DNA of 64,000 nucleotides from Symsagittifera roscoffensis (GCF_963678635.1 NC_087064.1:61745548-61809547); one strand, 5' to 3'; positions 23,610 through 33,506 are shown, counted from the stretch's first letter. Notes: a model not told the origin generated them from the sequence alone. Numbers and translations: made by a program.

Positions 23610-24394
23610 ATCACCAAAAGATATGCATGACAGACAGTGGTTATAATCAGGTGTTGGTCATCATAGTTCATTTCACGAAGTATGCAGAGGCCGTGCCCTG
23701 CATAACTGCCTCGGCGGAAGAGACATGCGACCACCTGATCAATACGTGGATAGCGAGACATGGTTGTCCGATGACATTTCAATCGGATAATGGAACAGCT
23801 TTCGTAGGAGAGCTTACGAAAGAGCTTATGAAACGCTCACAGGTTGCTCAGGCTCACTCCACGACATACCACCCCCAGACGAATGGCTTAGTGGAAAGAC
23901 AGAATAGGACGTTAGTGTCGATGCTGAGAGTATATTGTTCCAGGTACATGACCGATTGGGACAGATACCTTCCACAGGTGATGGGAGCCTATAACAGCAC
24001 GCAACACTCCACCACTGGAGTTAGTCCACACATGATGCTGACTGGACACGAGAAGTCTTTACCCTTAACCTTTTTCTACCCAGAGTATGAGGGAAAGAAA
24101 ACGTCTCCACAGGTCTACGTGAGGGATGTGATCAGACGTCAACAGGAGTTGAACGATTTATGTAGACAAAATACTCAGCAAGCACAGGCAAGGCAGAGGA
24201 AAAAATTCGACAAGAAAGCAGCTGGTGCGAAAGCTTACTCGGTGGGAGACTACGTATGGGTATTTCAGAACGTTATACCACCGAAAGGAACCAAGAAGCT
24301 CCTAGATAAGTGGAGGGGACCGTTCATGATAACGGAGGTGCACCAGGAGGGGACGTTTTTAGAGACTGAGTACCGGCCGAGCTGCTCACTTTGA
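23606..24394 (+). pseudogene. pol: integrase core and C-terminal domain (copy 1)
   Basis: This is the catalytic integrase that inserts element DNA into the host genome. The DDE triad is visible: Asp at 23609, Asp in SDNGTAF at 23786, Glu in GLVERQN at 23894, with 35 residues between the second and third. The C-terminal domain VGDYVWVFQNVIPPKG then KWRGPFMITEV fits the GPY/F module of Ty3/gypsy integrases. The frame is lost near 24350 by a one-base change shared with copy 2, and continues in another frame. Confidence 0.9.
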
Positions 24395-24452
24395 AAACAT
24401 TAAGCCACATAGCCCATCTACAGAGGACTAGTGTATACCTGAGGACATGGAA
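24269..24452 (+). repeat. 184-base block identical to 51885-52068
   Basis: I compared the two copies base by base here and found no difference over 184 bases, while the flanks differ about every 10 bases. The block covers the integrase C-terminal module and carries the shared frameshift and two shared TAG codons. Confidence 0.9.
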
Positions 24453-25025
24453 GAAGGGGATTATCTAATGATGGACCCTGCTTGTGAGGTCAATGAGAAG
24501 GGCACCAGGGAAAAGAACGATGGAAATGAGGTCATAGAGGAAGGAGCAAATGCACCACTGGACTTGGACCCAAATGACGTGATTGAATCGGACGATGAAA
24601 CTTTACCCTATGCAGAGGAGGACTGGCAGGACCCTGAACAAAGGGAGGCTCCTAAGAACTTGGAACCGGATCTACCGTTCACGATACAGACTCGTCAGAG
24701 TGACGGGACAAGACCCAGAAAGAAATATAATCCTTACGGTGACGACTTTGTAGTGGATAGGATAGATCTGAAGAAAATAGTGGAAGAAGTAGTGGGTCTA
24801 GAAGAAATAACTGTGTCACAAGACATTGACATAGTCGATGATCACGACAATGAGTGGGTCGACGACCGGTCGAAACCCGAGGTAGAATTCGACGACGAGC
24901 AACAGCAGTCATATGAACAAGACTTGACGAATCTGCGCGTCTTAGAATGGCTGAACGAAATGACTTCGGACCCAAAGGGGACCACTGTCACGATTCAAGA
25001 GGTAGATAGTGAAAGCATAAAGTAA
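24351..25025 (+). pseudogene. pol: acidic C-terminal tail after integrase (copy 1)
   Basis: Frame 0 continues from the integrase (RLSTGRAAHFENIKPH) through two in-frame TAG codons at 24360 and 24429, then 192 open codons from 24447. The tail is acidic, with DLDPNDVIESDDETLPYAEE and VEFDDEQQQSYEQD, and has the block NPYGDDFVVDRIDLKKI conserved in copy 2. No domain is recognised. The TAA at 25023 is at the same place in copy 2 and is probably the natural end of gag-pol. Confidence 0.7.
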
Positions 25026-25046
25026 ATGAAAACCGAACGAGATGAT

Positions 25047-25068
25047 CCTTCTGGGCTGCCCAGGAAGG
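25047..25068 (+). promoter_or_regulatory. Inverted repeat between pol and the macro-like ORF
   Basis: CCTTCTGGGCTGCCCAGGAAGG can pair with itself. In copy 2 the same place (52618-52638) has a perfect 10-base inverted repeat around one base. Its role is unknown. Confidence 0.5.
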
Positions 25069-25111
25069 GCGACTACTCATTCCGGCTTCCAATCTCGATT
25101 TGATACCCGGT

Positions 25112-25765
25112 ATGCGATCGACGGGGACGTCGATGGATATTTTTGTCCGGGGAGTGGGGGTAGGACTTACCAACACTGAAAACTTGGTAATAAAAAAATT
25201 AAGAATAGCAAGAGAGACAGGAGACTTAGAAGCAGAAACAGGCGAAGAACCTAAGAAACCTGACATAGGGAGGGTAGTTGAGTCATATTTTAACTTACCA
25301 AATGAATATTCAAGTAACATAATACTAACAGACAGTGATTTCATACTCACAAATAGAACATGTGCGATAGCAATCACAGCAGACATGAATTTTAGGACAG
25401 CGTTAGCGGCAGATTTTAAGAGAGAATATAGAAACATAGAGTTCCTATGGAAGCAAAGACCAGGGGTAGGGGGCGTAGCGGCCTTACCTCCGGCGGCGTC
25501 ACAGATACCGGGAAAATACCTATGCTTCTTGGCAACGAGGGCGACGGAGAAGCAGCACGTGGACCCGGAAAACCTAGTCTTGTCCTTGACGAGATTTAGA
25601 GACTTCCTCGTGGAAATGGACGCGAAGGAGATTTCGCTTCCAGTGTACGACCCGAACAGAGGAAGACTGCACCCTCGAGAATTGTACGCGCCGGTACACG
25701 TGATATTCTCTGATACTAATATACAAGTATATTTACATAAGAAATATTACTTAAGTATAGGCTGA
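25112..25765 (+). CDS. Macro-domain-like protein encoded by the retrotransposon
   Basis: This is an intact ORF of 217 codons from the ATG at 25112; a frame-extending TTG lies at 25100. The C-terminal 150 residues resemble macro domains of the TARG1/Poa1 type. They have an N-terminal strand with TCAIAITADM, then ADFKREY, a strand KYLCFLATRATEKQHVDPEN, a helix LVLSLTRFRDFL, a strand ISLPVYDPNRGRL and a final FSDTNIQVYL. Macro domains bind or cleave ADP-ribose. The usual glycine-rich loops are replaced here (NFRTAL and YDPNRGRL), so binding may be lost or altered. Copy 2 has a homologue with only synonymous changes over codons 25640-25684 (8 synonymous, 0 other). The N-terminal 60 residues are not recognised. 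Confidence 0.6.
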   Translation: MRSTGTSMDIFVRGVGVGLTNTENLVIKKLRIARETGDLEAETGEEPKKPDIGRVVESYFNLPNEYSSNIILTDSDFILTNRTCAIAITADMNFRTALAADFKREYRNIEFLWKQRPGVGGVAALPPAASQIPGKYLCFLATRATEKQHVDPENLVLSLTRFRDFLVEMDAKEISLPVYDPNRGRLHPRELYAPVHVIFSDTNIQVYLHKKYYLSIG

Positions 25766-26145
25766 GTGACGGGCGTGAGGGTATTAGGCTAAATACTAAG
25801 TTGTATGATATGTGTGATATGTATGTTATGTTATTAAGCTCTTGGGTAAGAAGGAGTTAGTGACCATGAACAACTGAATGACGATCTTAGGAATAGATCC
25901 AAAGTTTGGACTGTCCAATCTTAGGTCGAATTCCAAAATTTCAGAGACCGATTGATTTTAATAAGTTTTAGGATAAAAATCTTCTTATCTGACTGTTTTT
26001 AAATAAATTTTAACAAGAAATTAAGGTGAAAACTGACAAGTGTGATATTTGTGACTTCTTTTCTAGATCCTGATTGATCATTTAATTGCTCACTTGAGTC
26101 AAAACCTGGAAATCAAATCAAATCAAATCGAATCTGAAGAACAGT
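25766..26145 (+). promoter_or_regulatory. Spacer before ORF3 with a conserved candidate splice acceptor
   Basis: 380 bases without an ORF. Near its end both copies share CTTTTCTAGATCCTGATTGA, a pyrimidine tract ending in AG at 26065-26066, with CTGAC (26033-26037) as a possible branch point. This suggests ORF3 is made from a spliced RNA, as env is in gypsy-like elements. A matching donor could be GAG/GTAAGA at 16235 in gag. Confidence 0.45.
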
Positions 26146-29100
26146 ATGGAGAATTTCAACCTGGATGAATTGATGGACCTGGCAGAGGCATATGTAGGAC
26201 CGATGATAGATGCGATCTATCGTCGGCTAATGGATCGAGACTTTGCTCTGGAGGATCCAGAGGTAGTCATGTTGCTGACCGCCCTGATCAACATCTTGGG
26301 GCATGACAACCGTGGGGACCGCCCCACGGAAGCCCTATTGATGGCAGCATATGGAGAGAGGGGAGTACTAGACCGCCCGAACATGAGAGTGATGAGGTGG
26401 AGAAACGGGGCTCTCTCAGGGAGTGACTTGGCGAATGAGCCTGGGTTGGGAAGTTCTAAGACTTACCAACCAGGTGAAATGCCTATGCCCTCCAAGCCCA
26501 AACCTGGGCTGACGAGGATGCATCAGGAGATGAACAGCGAGGCTGCCTCGTCTGGTTCACCACTGAGAGCAGCTGTGCCACCAAAGAGGGTGAAAGATGA
26601 ACAGAGGTTTCAGACGAACCAAACCATGCAAGAATTGGATGGGATGAAAGACGAACTGGAAAGGACAAAAAGGGAGCTGGACGAGGTGACTAAGACCATG
26701 CTCATTGCGGAGGACGACAGAGACATGTGGAAAAGATTGTTCGAAGACTGTAACAAAAAGCAGGGTGAAGAAATTGAGCGCTTGAGGCAGGACTACAAGC
26801 AGCGATCGGAACGCAGGGCGCTGACCACGGCCGTGGAGAAGGTGATACCTGCAAGGAGTATTCCTCGTGGGCAGTCCCCGATGGAGCTCTTGACGCCTCG
26901 AGAAATGAGTCAGACAACGGAGACACGGCTCCCGACAGTAACAGATCGAGTGACAATTCCGGACCCTAGTGACACCTTGGGTGACCCCGTCGTGGAACAA
27001 ACGGTGAGAAAGCTGATAGAGACAGCTGGACGACTGGTCGCCAACAAGAATGCGCCAGAATCCGGGGTGACTGCACCCTATGGAACGATTAACGACTCGG
27101 GCAGAGTACGACTCTCCCAGACCGTGATCAGACAGGGAATAAGCGATGTGACGCCACTAATGGGTAGCTCTAAGGCCCCAGAAAGAAGAATACAGAAGAT
27201 GCCAGCGAAGAAAGTGTCACGTGTGATAGACGTACAAAAGAACAATCAATTGAGATATAATTTCACGGGAGTTCCGGAGACAGATCCGAGAGCTTGCTTC
27301 ATTCGAGCGACTTGGAACCCGGCAGTAAACCTGCAACAACCGCCACTGGGGACATCACAACTGATACTGGGAGACAGCTTGGTCAGAGTACTATCGAATT
27401 TGAGGACCTCTTGGGTCACCACGGTGATGGCCTTCGGAGGCGCGACGATAGCCCAGCTATATCGAATGGTGGAACTAATGAATCCATGGAGAATCTCCAA
27501 TGTGATGATCCTGGTTGGAACGAATGACATCTCTAGAGGTTTGGATGAGCAGGAAGCACTATGGGAATCAATGATGGCGTGCTTGTTTACTACTCTCTGG
27601 CAGAAATTCAATTGCGCGGTACTGACCGTTTGCACTGTGCCAATGAATACAAGGAGCTTGACAGCAGCAGGGAGAAGGCACAACGAAGGAGTCGTCAGGT
27701 GGAATAACATCCTGAGGAATATCGCAAGTCGGAATGCCGGGAGAATGATTCTCATGGACATTGAACATGAGTTGAGAGCTATGGATCAGGAGAGGCTGAC
27801 CACGGACGGCATCCACTCCGATAGTTTAGAAGGACAGGCTTGGTTGAATCGAGTCTACCAAGAGCGATTGGATGAGTTAGAAGCAGAACTCTTTGACACC
27901 GGAGTGCTGAAAGAGGAAGGAACATCGAATGACACGGTGATTACCACCTTTGTGCCTCCTAGCCTGGAAACACGCTTGGGGACGGTCCCGGCCGTCACGA
28001 ACTACAGACAACAGAGCTCCAGCGAACCAAGTCAAAGGACGGACGTGCAGGATCGATTGGGAGAAGCGCCGGTGAGGAGGACCATTCATCCTAGGAGAAG
28101 AATAGGGCCAGTTAACCCAATGGAAGAGGCAACTGGCACGTCCAGATCAGACGCGAGATCGGAGACGACAAGTACCAATCGAGAAGAGAGACGTCCGGAT
28201 AGAGACTCATTGATGTGGTCAAGACCCATACCATCTCCCTGGCATGTGTACAAGGACGAACTAATGAAGCTGGATCTCCAGAGGGTGAGCTTCTTCGAGG
28301 ACGCCAGGAGGATGCTGAATGGAGCGAGGCTATCCGTCAGTAGACTGTACTCGATAACAGGTGTAGACTGGTTAATAGCCGCTGGCATAAATTTCAGCTC
28401 CACGAAGGCCTTGAGATTTGCTGACCTAGAGGGACTGACCTCTAATAACACGATGGGACCAGTGAACGCAAGACCATTGCAGGACGTGAGGTTGAATCAT
28501 GATGAAGGGAATCGAGAAGAGAGACCTGGAAGATTTTTGGTAACAAGGGCGCCGATCGGACAACAAGTGAAGATGTTCAGGCAAGTGAGCTCACCCCCAG
28601 GTCATGTGAAAGATAGAATATACCCGAAACAAGTGAGTCAAGATGGTGACGTCCACAGGTACGGCGGATTGAAAGCGATGAAGAAAGATGAGACCATCTT
28701 TGCCGCGTACGACAAAGCAGAAATGAGGAAGGCCAAGGTTATGATAGTAGCGAATTCAGAGTTCTTGTACACTTCCAAGTCTCTGTTTTGGCCGGATGTC
28801 ATAATGTTGGCAGCGGTCGACCTGGACCTACTGCAAGCCTTATCTCTGGCAATAGGGGTACAAAGACAGACGGACATGAACCCAGTCACGATCGTGTTTG
28901 CTGGCATCAATGACCACTTGCACAGTAGAGGTTTTCTGAGCAAACTCAGAGATCCTGCAATGGCAGAAAATGCAGTGTGGCCAGCGATAAAGGATATCCT
29001 GGAGTCAATGGGTGAAGTGGTGGATGCGACGAAAGAGGGGTCGTTCAACAAGGTGACACCGAGAGTAGTGTTCGCGCTGTCTCCGGGGTATGCATGTCTC

Positions 29101-29478
29101 CCGGATGGATTGAAGTTCGCGTATGCGATCGTGACCTTGCTTTCGGAAGGGAAATATGATGTGATCATATCAGCCCCAAATCGCATGATAGAAATTGAGA
29201 ACCTGAGACCACTCAGGGCAGAACTACCTGCGGTGTGGTCAGATATCTCGAACGCGATGAGAGGATTCAAGGACCATGCGCTGAACATGTTAGTGTTGGA
29301 TGAGGTGCTGGGGTTGGAACTGTCCAACTTCAGTCGACAGCTCAAACTTAAACCGGGAATAGACGACGACCATCTAGTGGTCACAGCGATGTCAAACGAC
29401 TTATGGTTCCGAGCAATGGAAGTAACAGGTGAAAAAGCGAGGAGGAAGAATTCACAGGAGACTAGAGCTCATTTGTAG
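26146..29478 (+). CDS. ORF3 N-terminal 1,110 codons: coiled coil and two SGNH-like domains
   Basis: The start ATG (MENFNLDELMDLAEAYVGP) is shared with copy 2 at 53700. Residues 1-110 are a conserved acidic block of unknown role, and about 165-230 form a coiled coil. Residues about 400-590 look like an SGNH/GDSL hydrolase: LGDS (Ser 411), FGGATI, VGTND (Asn 460) and TDGIH (Asp 554, His 557) in the right order and spacing. Such esterases cut acyl or acetyl esters, and a related domain occurs in ORF1 of CR1 LINEs. Residues about 860-1000 repeat the fold (FAGINDHLHSRG, then LSPGYACLPDG) but lack the GDS serine. The TAG at 29476 is AAA in copy 2, so the protein originally continued. No signal peptide or membrane segment is seen. 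Confidence 0.7.
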   Translation: MENFNLDELMDLAEAYVGPMIDAIYRRLMDRDFALEDPEVVMLLTALINILGHDNRGDRPTEALLMAAYGERGVLDRPNMRVMRWRNGALSGSDLANEPGLGSSKTYQPGEMPMPSKPKPGLTRMHQEMNSEAASSGSPLRAAVPPKRVKDEQRFQTNQTMQELDGMKDELERTKRELDEVTKTMLIAEDDRDMWKRLFEDCNKKQGEEIERLRQDYKQRSERRALTTAVEKVIPARSIPRGQSPMELLTPREMSQTTETRLPTVTDRVTIPDPSDTLGDPVVEQTVRKLIETAGRLVANKNAPESGVTAPYGTINDSGRVRLSQTVIRQGISDVTPLMGSSKAPERRIQKMPAKKVSRVIDVQKNNQLRYNFTGVPETDPRACFIRATWNPAVNLQQPPLGTSQLILGDSLVRVLSNLRTSWVTTVMAFGGATIAQLYRMVELMNPWRISNVMILVGTNDISRGLDEQEALWESMMACLFTTLWQKFNCAVLTVCTVPMNTRSLTAAGRRHNEGVVRWNNILRNIASRNAGRMILMDIEHELRAMDQERLTTDGIHSDSLEGQAWLNRVYQERLDELEAELFDTGVLKEEGTSNDTVITTFVPPSLETRLGTVPAVTNYRQQSSSEPSQRTDVQDRLGEAPVRRTIHPRRRIGPVNPMEEATGTSRSDARSETTSTNREERRPDRDSLMWSRPIPSPWHVYKDELMKLDLQRVSFFEDARRMLNGARLSVSRLYSITGVDWLIAAGINFSSTKALRFADLEGLTSNNTMGPVNARPLQDVRLNHDEGNREERPGRFLVTRAPIGQQVKMFRQVSSPPGHVKDRIYPKQVSQDGDVHRYGGLKAMKKDETIFAAYDKAEMRKAKVMIVANSEFLYTSKSLFWPDVIMLAAVDLDLLQALSLAIGVQRQTDMNPVTIVFAGINDHLHSRGFLSKLRDPAMAENAVWPAIKDILESMGEVVDATKEGSFNKVTPRVVFALSPGYACLPDGLKFAYAIVTLLSEGKYDVIISAPNRMIEIENLRPLRAELPAVWSDISNAMRGFKDHALNMLVLDEVLGLELSNFSRQLKLKPGIDDDHLVVTAMSNDLWFRAMEVTGEKARRKNSQETRAHL

Positions 29479-29481
29479 GCG

Positions 29482-29961
29482 ATGGTTTTGAGGACCAAAC
29501 CGGAGGCCAACCAGTGGTTACATCTAAGTCCTCGAGTAGCGGCATTGGGTGCAGATGCTTTTGAGCAAGGCCCTATAATGATGAAGAAAATCCATGCCTA
29601 CTTGTTAAAGGAGGTAAACCTAGCGGAAAATGCTGAAGAAAAGACGGCTGAGTTTGTGAATAGAATGTGCTAGATTACCTTGGAAACCTTCTGGACCCAG
29701 GAAGTTAAGGGGGAAGAAGGCTTTGAACGAACAGATAGCATGCTGGAAGGGTTGGGAGCCGGATGGACCGCGTCCTTCTTGGCGAAAATTTTCCCGAAAG
29801 TTTCCCATTACTTGATAAAGGAATTCTTCCAAGAGGTAGGGGAAATATCGATTGTGGAGCTACTAGCCTTGTTTGTGAAGTTTGGAGCTGAGAGTTTTAT
29901 GAAAGGACCGGCGGTACTGCTCACCGAAGGGTTCAGAACCTGCGGTTGGATGGACTTGTAA
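29482..29961 (+). pseudogene. ORF3 continuation (same frame as the 1,110-codon part)
   Basis: This lies in the same frame as the preceding ORF and is separated from it only by TAG at 29476. A second TAG at 29671 corresponds to CAA in copy 2. Conserved blocks are AENAEEKTAEFVN, LGAGWTASFLAKIFPKVSHY and KFGAESFMKGPAVLLTEGF, each also in copy 2. The moderately hydrophobic helices could pack or touch a membrane; no family is recognised. A one-base deletion near 29935 moves the frame. Confidence 0.65.
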
Positions 29962-30209
29962 CGTTGATTGCGATTACTCATGGAAACTTGGGAAGATTAA
30001 TGAAACTGACACGTTGTCCGGAGCAGATGAAGGAAAGGGCGAGAAAATTGGACATGAAGAAAGCCACGGACTCGTGGAATAAGATAAGAGACCTGAGACA
30101 CACTCTTATCCAATATCTCCTACAACAAAATCGCTTTGGAACGGAAGAAGATGAGACTATCGAGAGAGAGGAAGAAGTGAGACGACGTGTTGGGGCATGC
30201 CCCTACTAA
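29946..30209 (+). pseudogene. ORF3 continuation (frame 0)
   Basis: This fragment (VTLIAITHGNLGRLMKLT, IRDLRHTLIQYLLQQNRFG) matches 56752-56988 in copy 2, where it is in frame with the sequence before and after except for one stop. In copy 1 a four-base deletion near 30190 ends it. The function is unknown. Confidence 0.6.
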
Positions 30210-32263
30210 CCGATCTGTGCTTGGGCATGAGGACTGATCCCTTAGCGTTGATCTGAGGAGCCACGGAGTTTGTGACAGTGATCTATGGACCAGCAGTCAC
30301 ATTTGCGTTCCCTGATGTCAAGGTGGAGGCGTACAGGAGGTCGGTGCTGCACATGAACCTCATATCAGCAGTAGACGGTAGTGCGCTGAACTGGTGTGAG
30401 CAGCATGTGTTGCGGGAGCTCATGAGCGAAGATCTGTTGTTTGCGAAAATATCCGAGCCAGAAATGACTGTCATCAATTTTGACGAGCACTTTCGTGATC
30501 GCATGGGAGAATCAGAAAGAGGACACATCGAGGTGTTTCCGAAGCTTTGGAATCTGAGACCCTATGATAAAACGAATGGTGATATAACCAGAGTGCCTCG
30601 TCTCACTGCAGCATATCACAAGGTGAGAGAAGAGACGAAGGATTGGGGTGATTACGAGAAGCTGCCGGAAGAAATCCCCGAATTCCCTCTGATAAGAAGG
30701 ATGTTGCTCGGAGCAGTCTCCGTGGTACAAACTCCTAGGTTGAGATCATTTGAAACCAAAGAAAGGAGAATAGGGAATTTCGTGGGAACGATGGATCCAT
30801 ACTTTGTGGGGAGAAATGCCGCCGTGTTACAATACACACGATTTGCCTATACGGATCAAGCGACGAGAAGGCGAATAAGCAACGCCGCGACTCTCAAGCC
30901 TGGAAGATTTGACGAGGAATGGGCGGGATTAGGCTTAGCGCCTATGAAGATGAGAGTCAGGACCGAACTGTCTGAGGCCTCATTGATCCTGAGTAGTGTG
31001 AAACCGGAATTGAAAGTAGAAGGAACACTGCAGGCGAGAACCTTCTTAGCACCCTTCGGCTGCGAGGAAATCAAAGTGGTCCATGGAGAAGAGGAAGATG
31101 GATTACCTGGCACACTGATCATACCGAAGTTCCCGGAAGGGGCCGACAATGAAAAGCAAGGGCCCTCAAGCTCGAAAAAGGATACGTCAGAAGGAGATGA
31201 CGGACAGGGAGGAAGCCGTCAAGCGGAAGAACCCATGCAACAGGACGCAAGTCAAGCTGGTGGGGAAGACGACAAGGCATCGACAGGAGGAGTATCCAGC
31301 CTGGATTTCAATATCTTCAGTGATCTTGAAAACAGCGCGGATACGTTGGAGACGACTGAGCCAGCGGATGAAGGCATTTCGACACTGGAACCTCCGTCAG
31401 CCTTTACGGAAATGAAACGGAATTTGCCGAAGAGCAGCTCTCCTGGCAATTCAAGAAACAACGAACAAAGAAGCCTCAAGGAATCACCAAGGAGAAGTAG
31501 AATAGAGGGCTCAGCCAGAGTACCTTTCTTGGGAACGTTGCCCGAAGAAGAGTGGCAAGTACATCATCGAGACCATGAAAGTAGGACTGGATACAGATTG
31601 GACAGAGTGGCGTTCATGGAAGAAGTCTGGACAGTGGTTCAGAGCTATGGGACCCAGTCCATTTTGAAAACAGGTCTCAACCGATCATTGATGCGGGAAG
31701 TCTTTGACAAACTTGATGAGTGTGAAGGGAGATTGAGTGAGTTGATGATTGACTCAGCCACTGATGAAAGTGAAGCGAACTCTCCCATCAAGATGACACC
31801 GCAGGATGGTAAAGGAGAGGTGGTGTATCTGTCAAGAACCAGGAGGGGAACGATGCGATCCAAATTGGTGATTGATAAGATCAATGAGATGAACATGAAG
31901 TTAGGCAGCAAGGTGATGCCGAGGAGAGTAGGAAAGACGAAGGTGGATTCAAAGATATCAAGGAAAACTGTCAATTCAGCGAAACGAAAACGAGTCGAAG
32001 AGGCCATGGATTTGGGACAAGGTGATTATCAATTACCTGGCACGAACAGAATGTTGACCGATGTAGCGATGGTGCCAACCATTCTCATGGCAGGGATAAA
32101 GTCGACAGGTTACAAATTCAAACGGAGTGACCGCACTCTGACTGGAGCAACCTTAGAAATGGAAATACTTAGCCAATGTGGAGAAAGCACGATGAAAGAC
32201 TTTAAACCATCTCCCATGAACTACGGAAAGTGTCGCAGGACAACTAGTACCAGTGGAGTATAA
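30193..32263 (+). pseudogene. ORF3 continuation (frame 2), unknown conserved region
   Basis: The open frame includes VIYGPAVTFAFPDVKVEAYR, SAVDGSALNWCEQ, then a Ser/Glu-rich stretch (about 31150-31500) and RVPFLGTLPEEEW. A TGA at 30254 (AGA in copy 2) separates the first 20 codons from the 663-codon part. All blocks have clear counterparts in copy 2 (57000-58930). I do not recognise a family. Five bases are missing near 32230 relative to copy 2, which shifts the frame. Confidence 0.65.
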
Positions 32264-33506
32264 CCGACTGACAGTGTCGGAGACTGTGTCAATAGATGAA
32301 CCCGCCGGTGGATACATGGATATGTTAGAATACCGAAACTCGGCTAGAGGGTATGTGATGGCTCTGGAAGACGAAATGGCCATGGAAGGTTATCTGGAGA
32401 CAATGTTGCGAGGCACCACCCTCAAGCAGAAGGCATATGGAACTTTAGCGTCATCCGAGATGCAGGCGGAAACGATCGAGCAGTTAGTGAGCCTTCCGTG
32501 GAAAGCAGTGGTGTTGAAGTACTTCGAAGAGGAAATGAGGACTGCGCCGAGAATACACGCTCTCATGGCAGTACCCTACGTAAGAACCGAATTACAACTG
32601 AGGTTCGCCTGGTGCATGATGGGATTAACTCGCGGGGAATATGACTCAGATGAAAGGAAAAGGTCAAAAGAAGAAAAAGTATTCCTGATGACGAACCTGA
32701 GGGATCTGATAATCCAGGAAGGAATGGCAGTAGCGTGCGCGAAGCGGAGAGATGCTCTCTGTTTCATTCGATTCCTGATAGAGCAGATTTCAGTACCAGC
32801 ATTGAACACCTGTGTCAAGATGTTGAGGGAGGGCGATGAACAAGCAAAAGCCTCACTCTTGCTAGCACTGCTGGAGATGCATCAAAGCAAGCCGATGAGG
32901 GTGAATATGAAAGAACCTGAGGAGTTAGAGCCCATGAGAAAGATAGACGAAATCAGGAGATTTTCAAACAAGGAGCTGAGACTCACTAAAGAATCTATGG
33001 AGGCACTACCGAAATCCAGTGAGTACTGTGGGCCGATCAAGAAGAAGTCGTACTGCTACGTGTCCGGAATCATTGGGATAGCGTACAACCCTTTCCTGAG
33101 TGAAGACATACGCGATTGCTTCTTCGATTACGAGCAGGCAGTGTTGCTAAGATTCTGGACGTCGAGGATTGTAACGATTAAGAGATCTAATAATCCACAG
33201 ACCAAATTGGGACTGGTCTTGGAAGAAGAGGTGACTGCACCTTCCGTGCCAAAATCCGACAAAAGAGTGGAGTTTGGGTTGGGATTCTCAGATGAACTAC
33301 TGAGAACGAGCTTGATGGTAGTGTGGGAACTAATGAGACCATCATGGTGTCCTATTCCCAATGCTAACTTGATATTACGGGCGACACAAGATGTGCAGAG
33401 GGAGCTGAACGCAGACTGTAATCTGCGTGACCTTAATATCATATATAATGTGATGATAACAGCCTCTAGGAGCAACGGGGAAGACAAAGTGGAGTTGCCT
33501 GGCTAG
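32240..33506 (+). pseudogene. ORF3 continuation (frame 0), unknown conserved region
   Basis: This is mostly helical by eye. Blocks shared with copy 2 are TVSIDEPAGGYMDMLEY, KRRDALCFIRFLIEQISVPA, MHQSKPMRVNMKEPEELEP, DIRDCFFDYEQAVLLRFWTS and RVEFGLGFSDELLR. The stop TAG at 33504 is TGG in copy 2, so it is a mutation and not the natural end. I do not recognise the family. Confidence 0.65.

Noticed and set aside
28638-29384. 248-codon minus-strand ORF
   Set aside because: It is a shadow of ORF3 on the opposite strand, without any recognisable motif.
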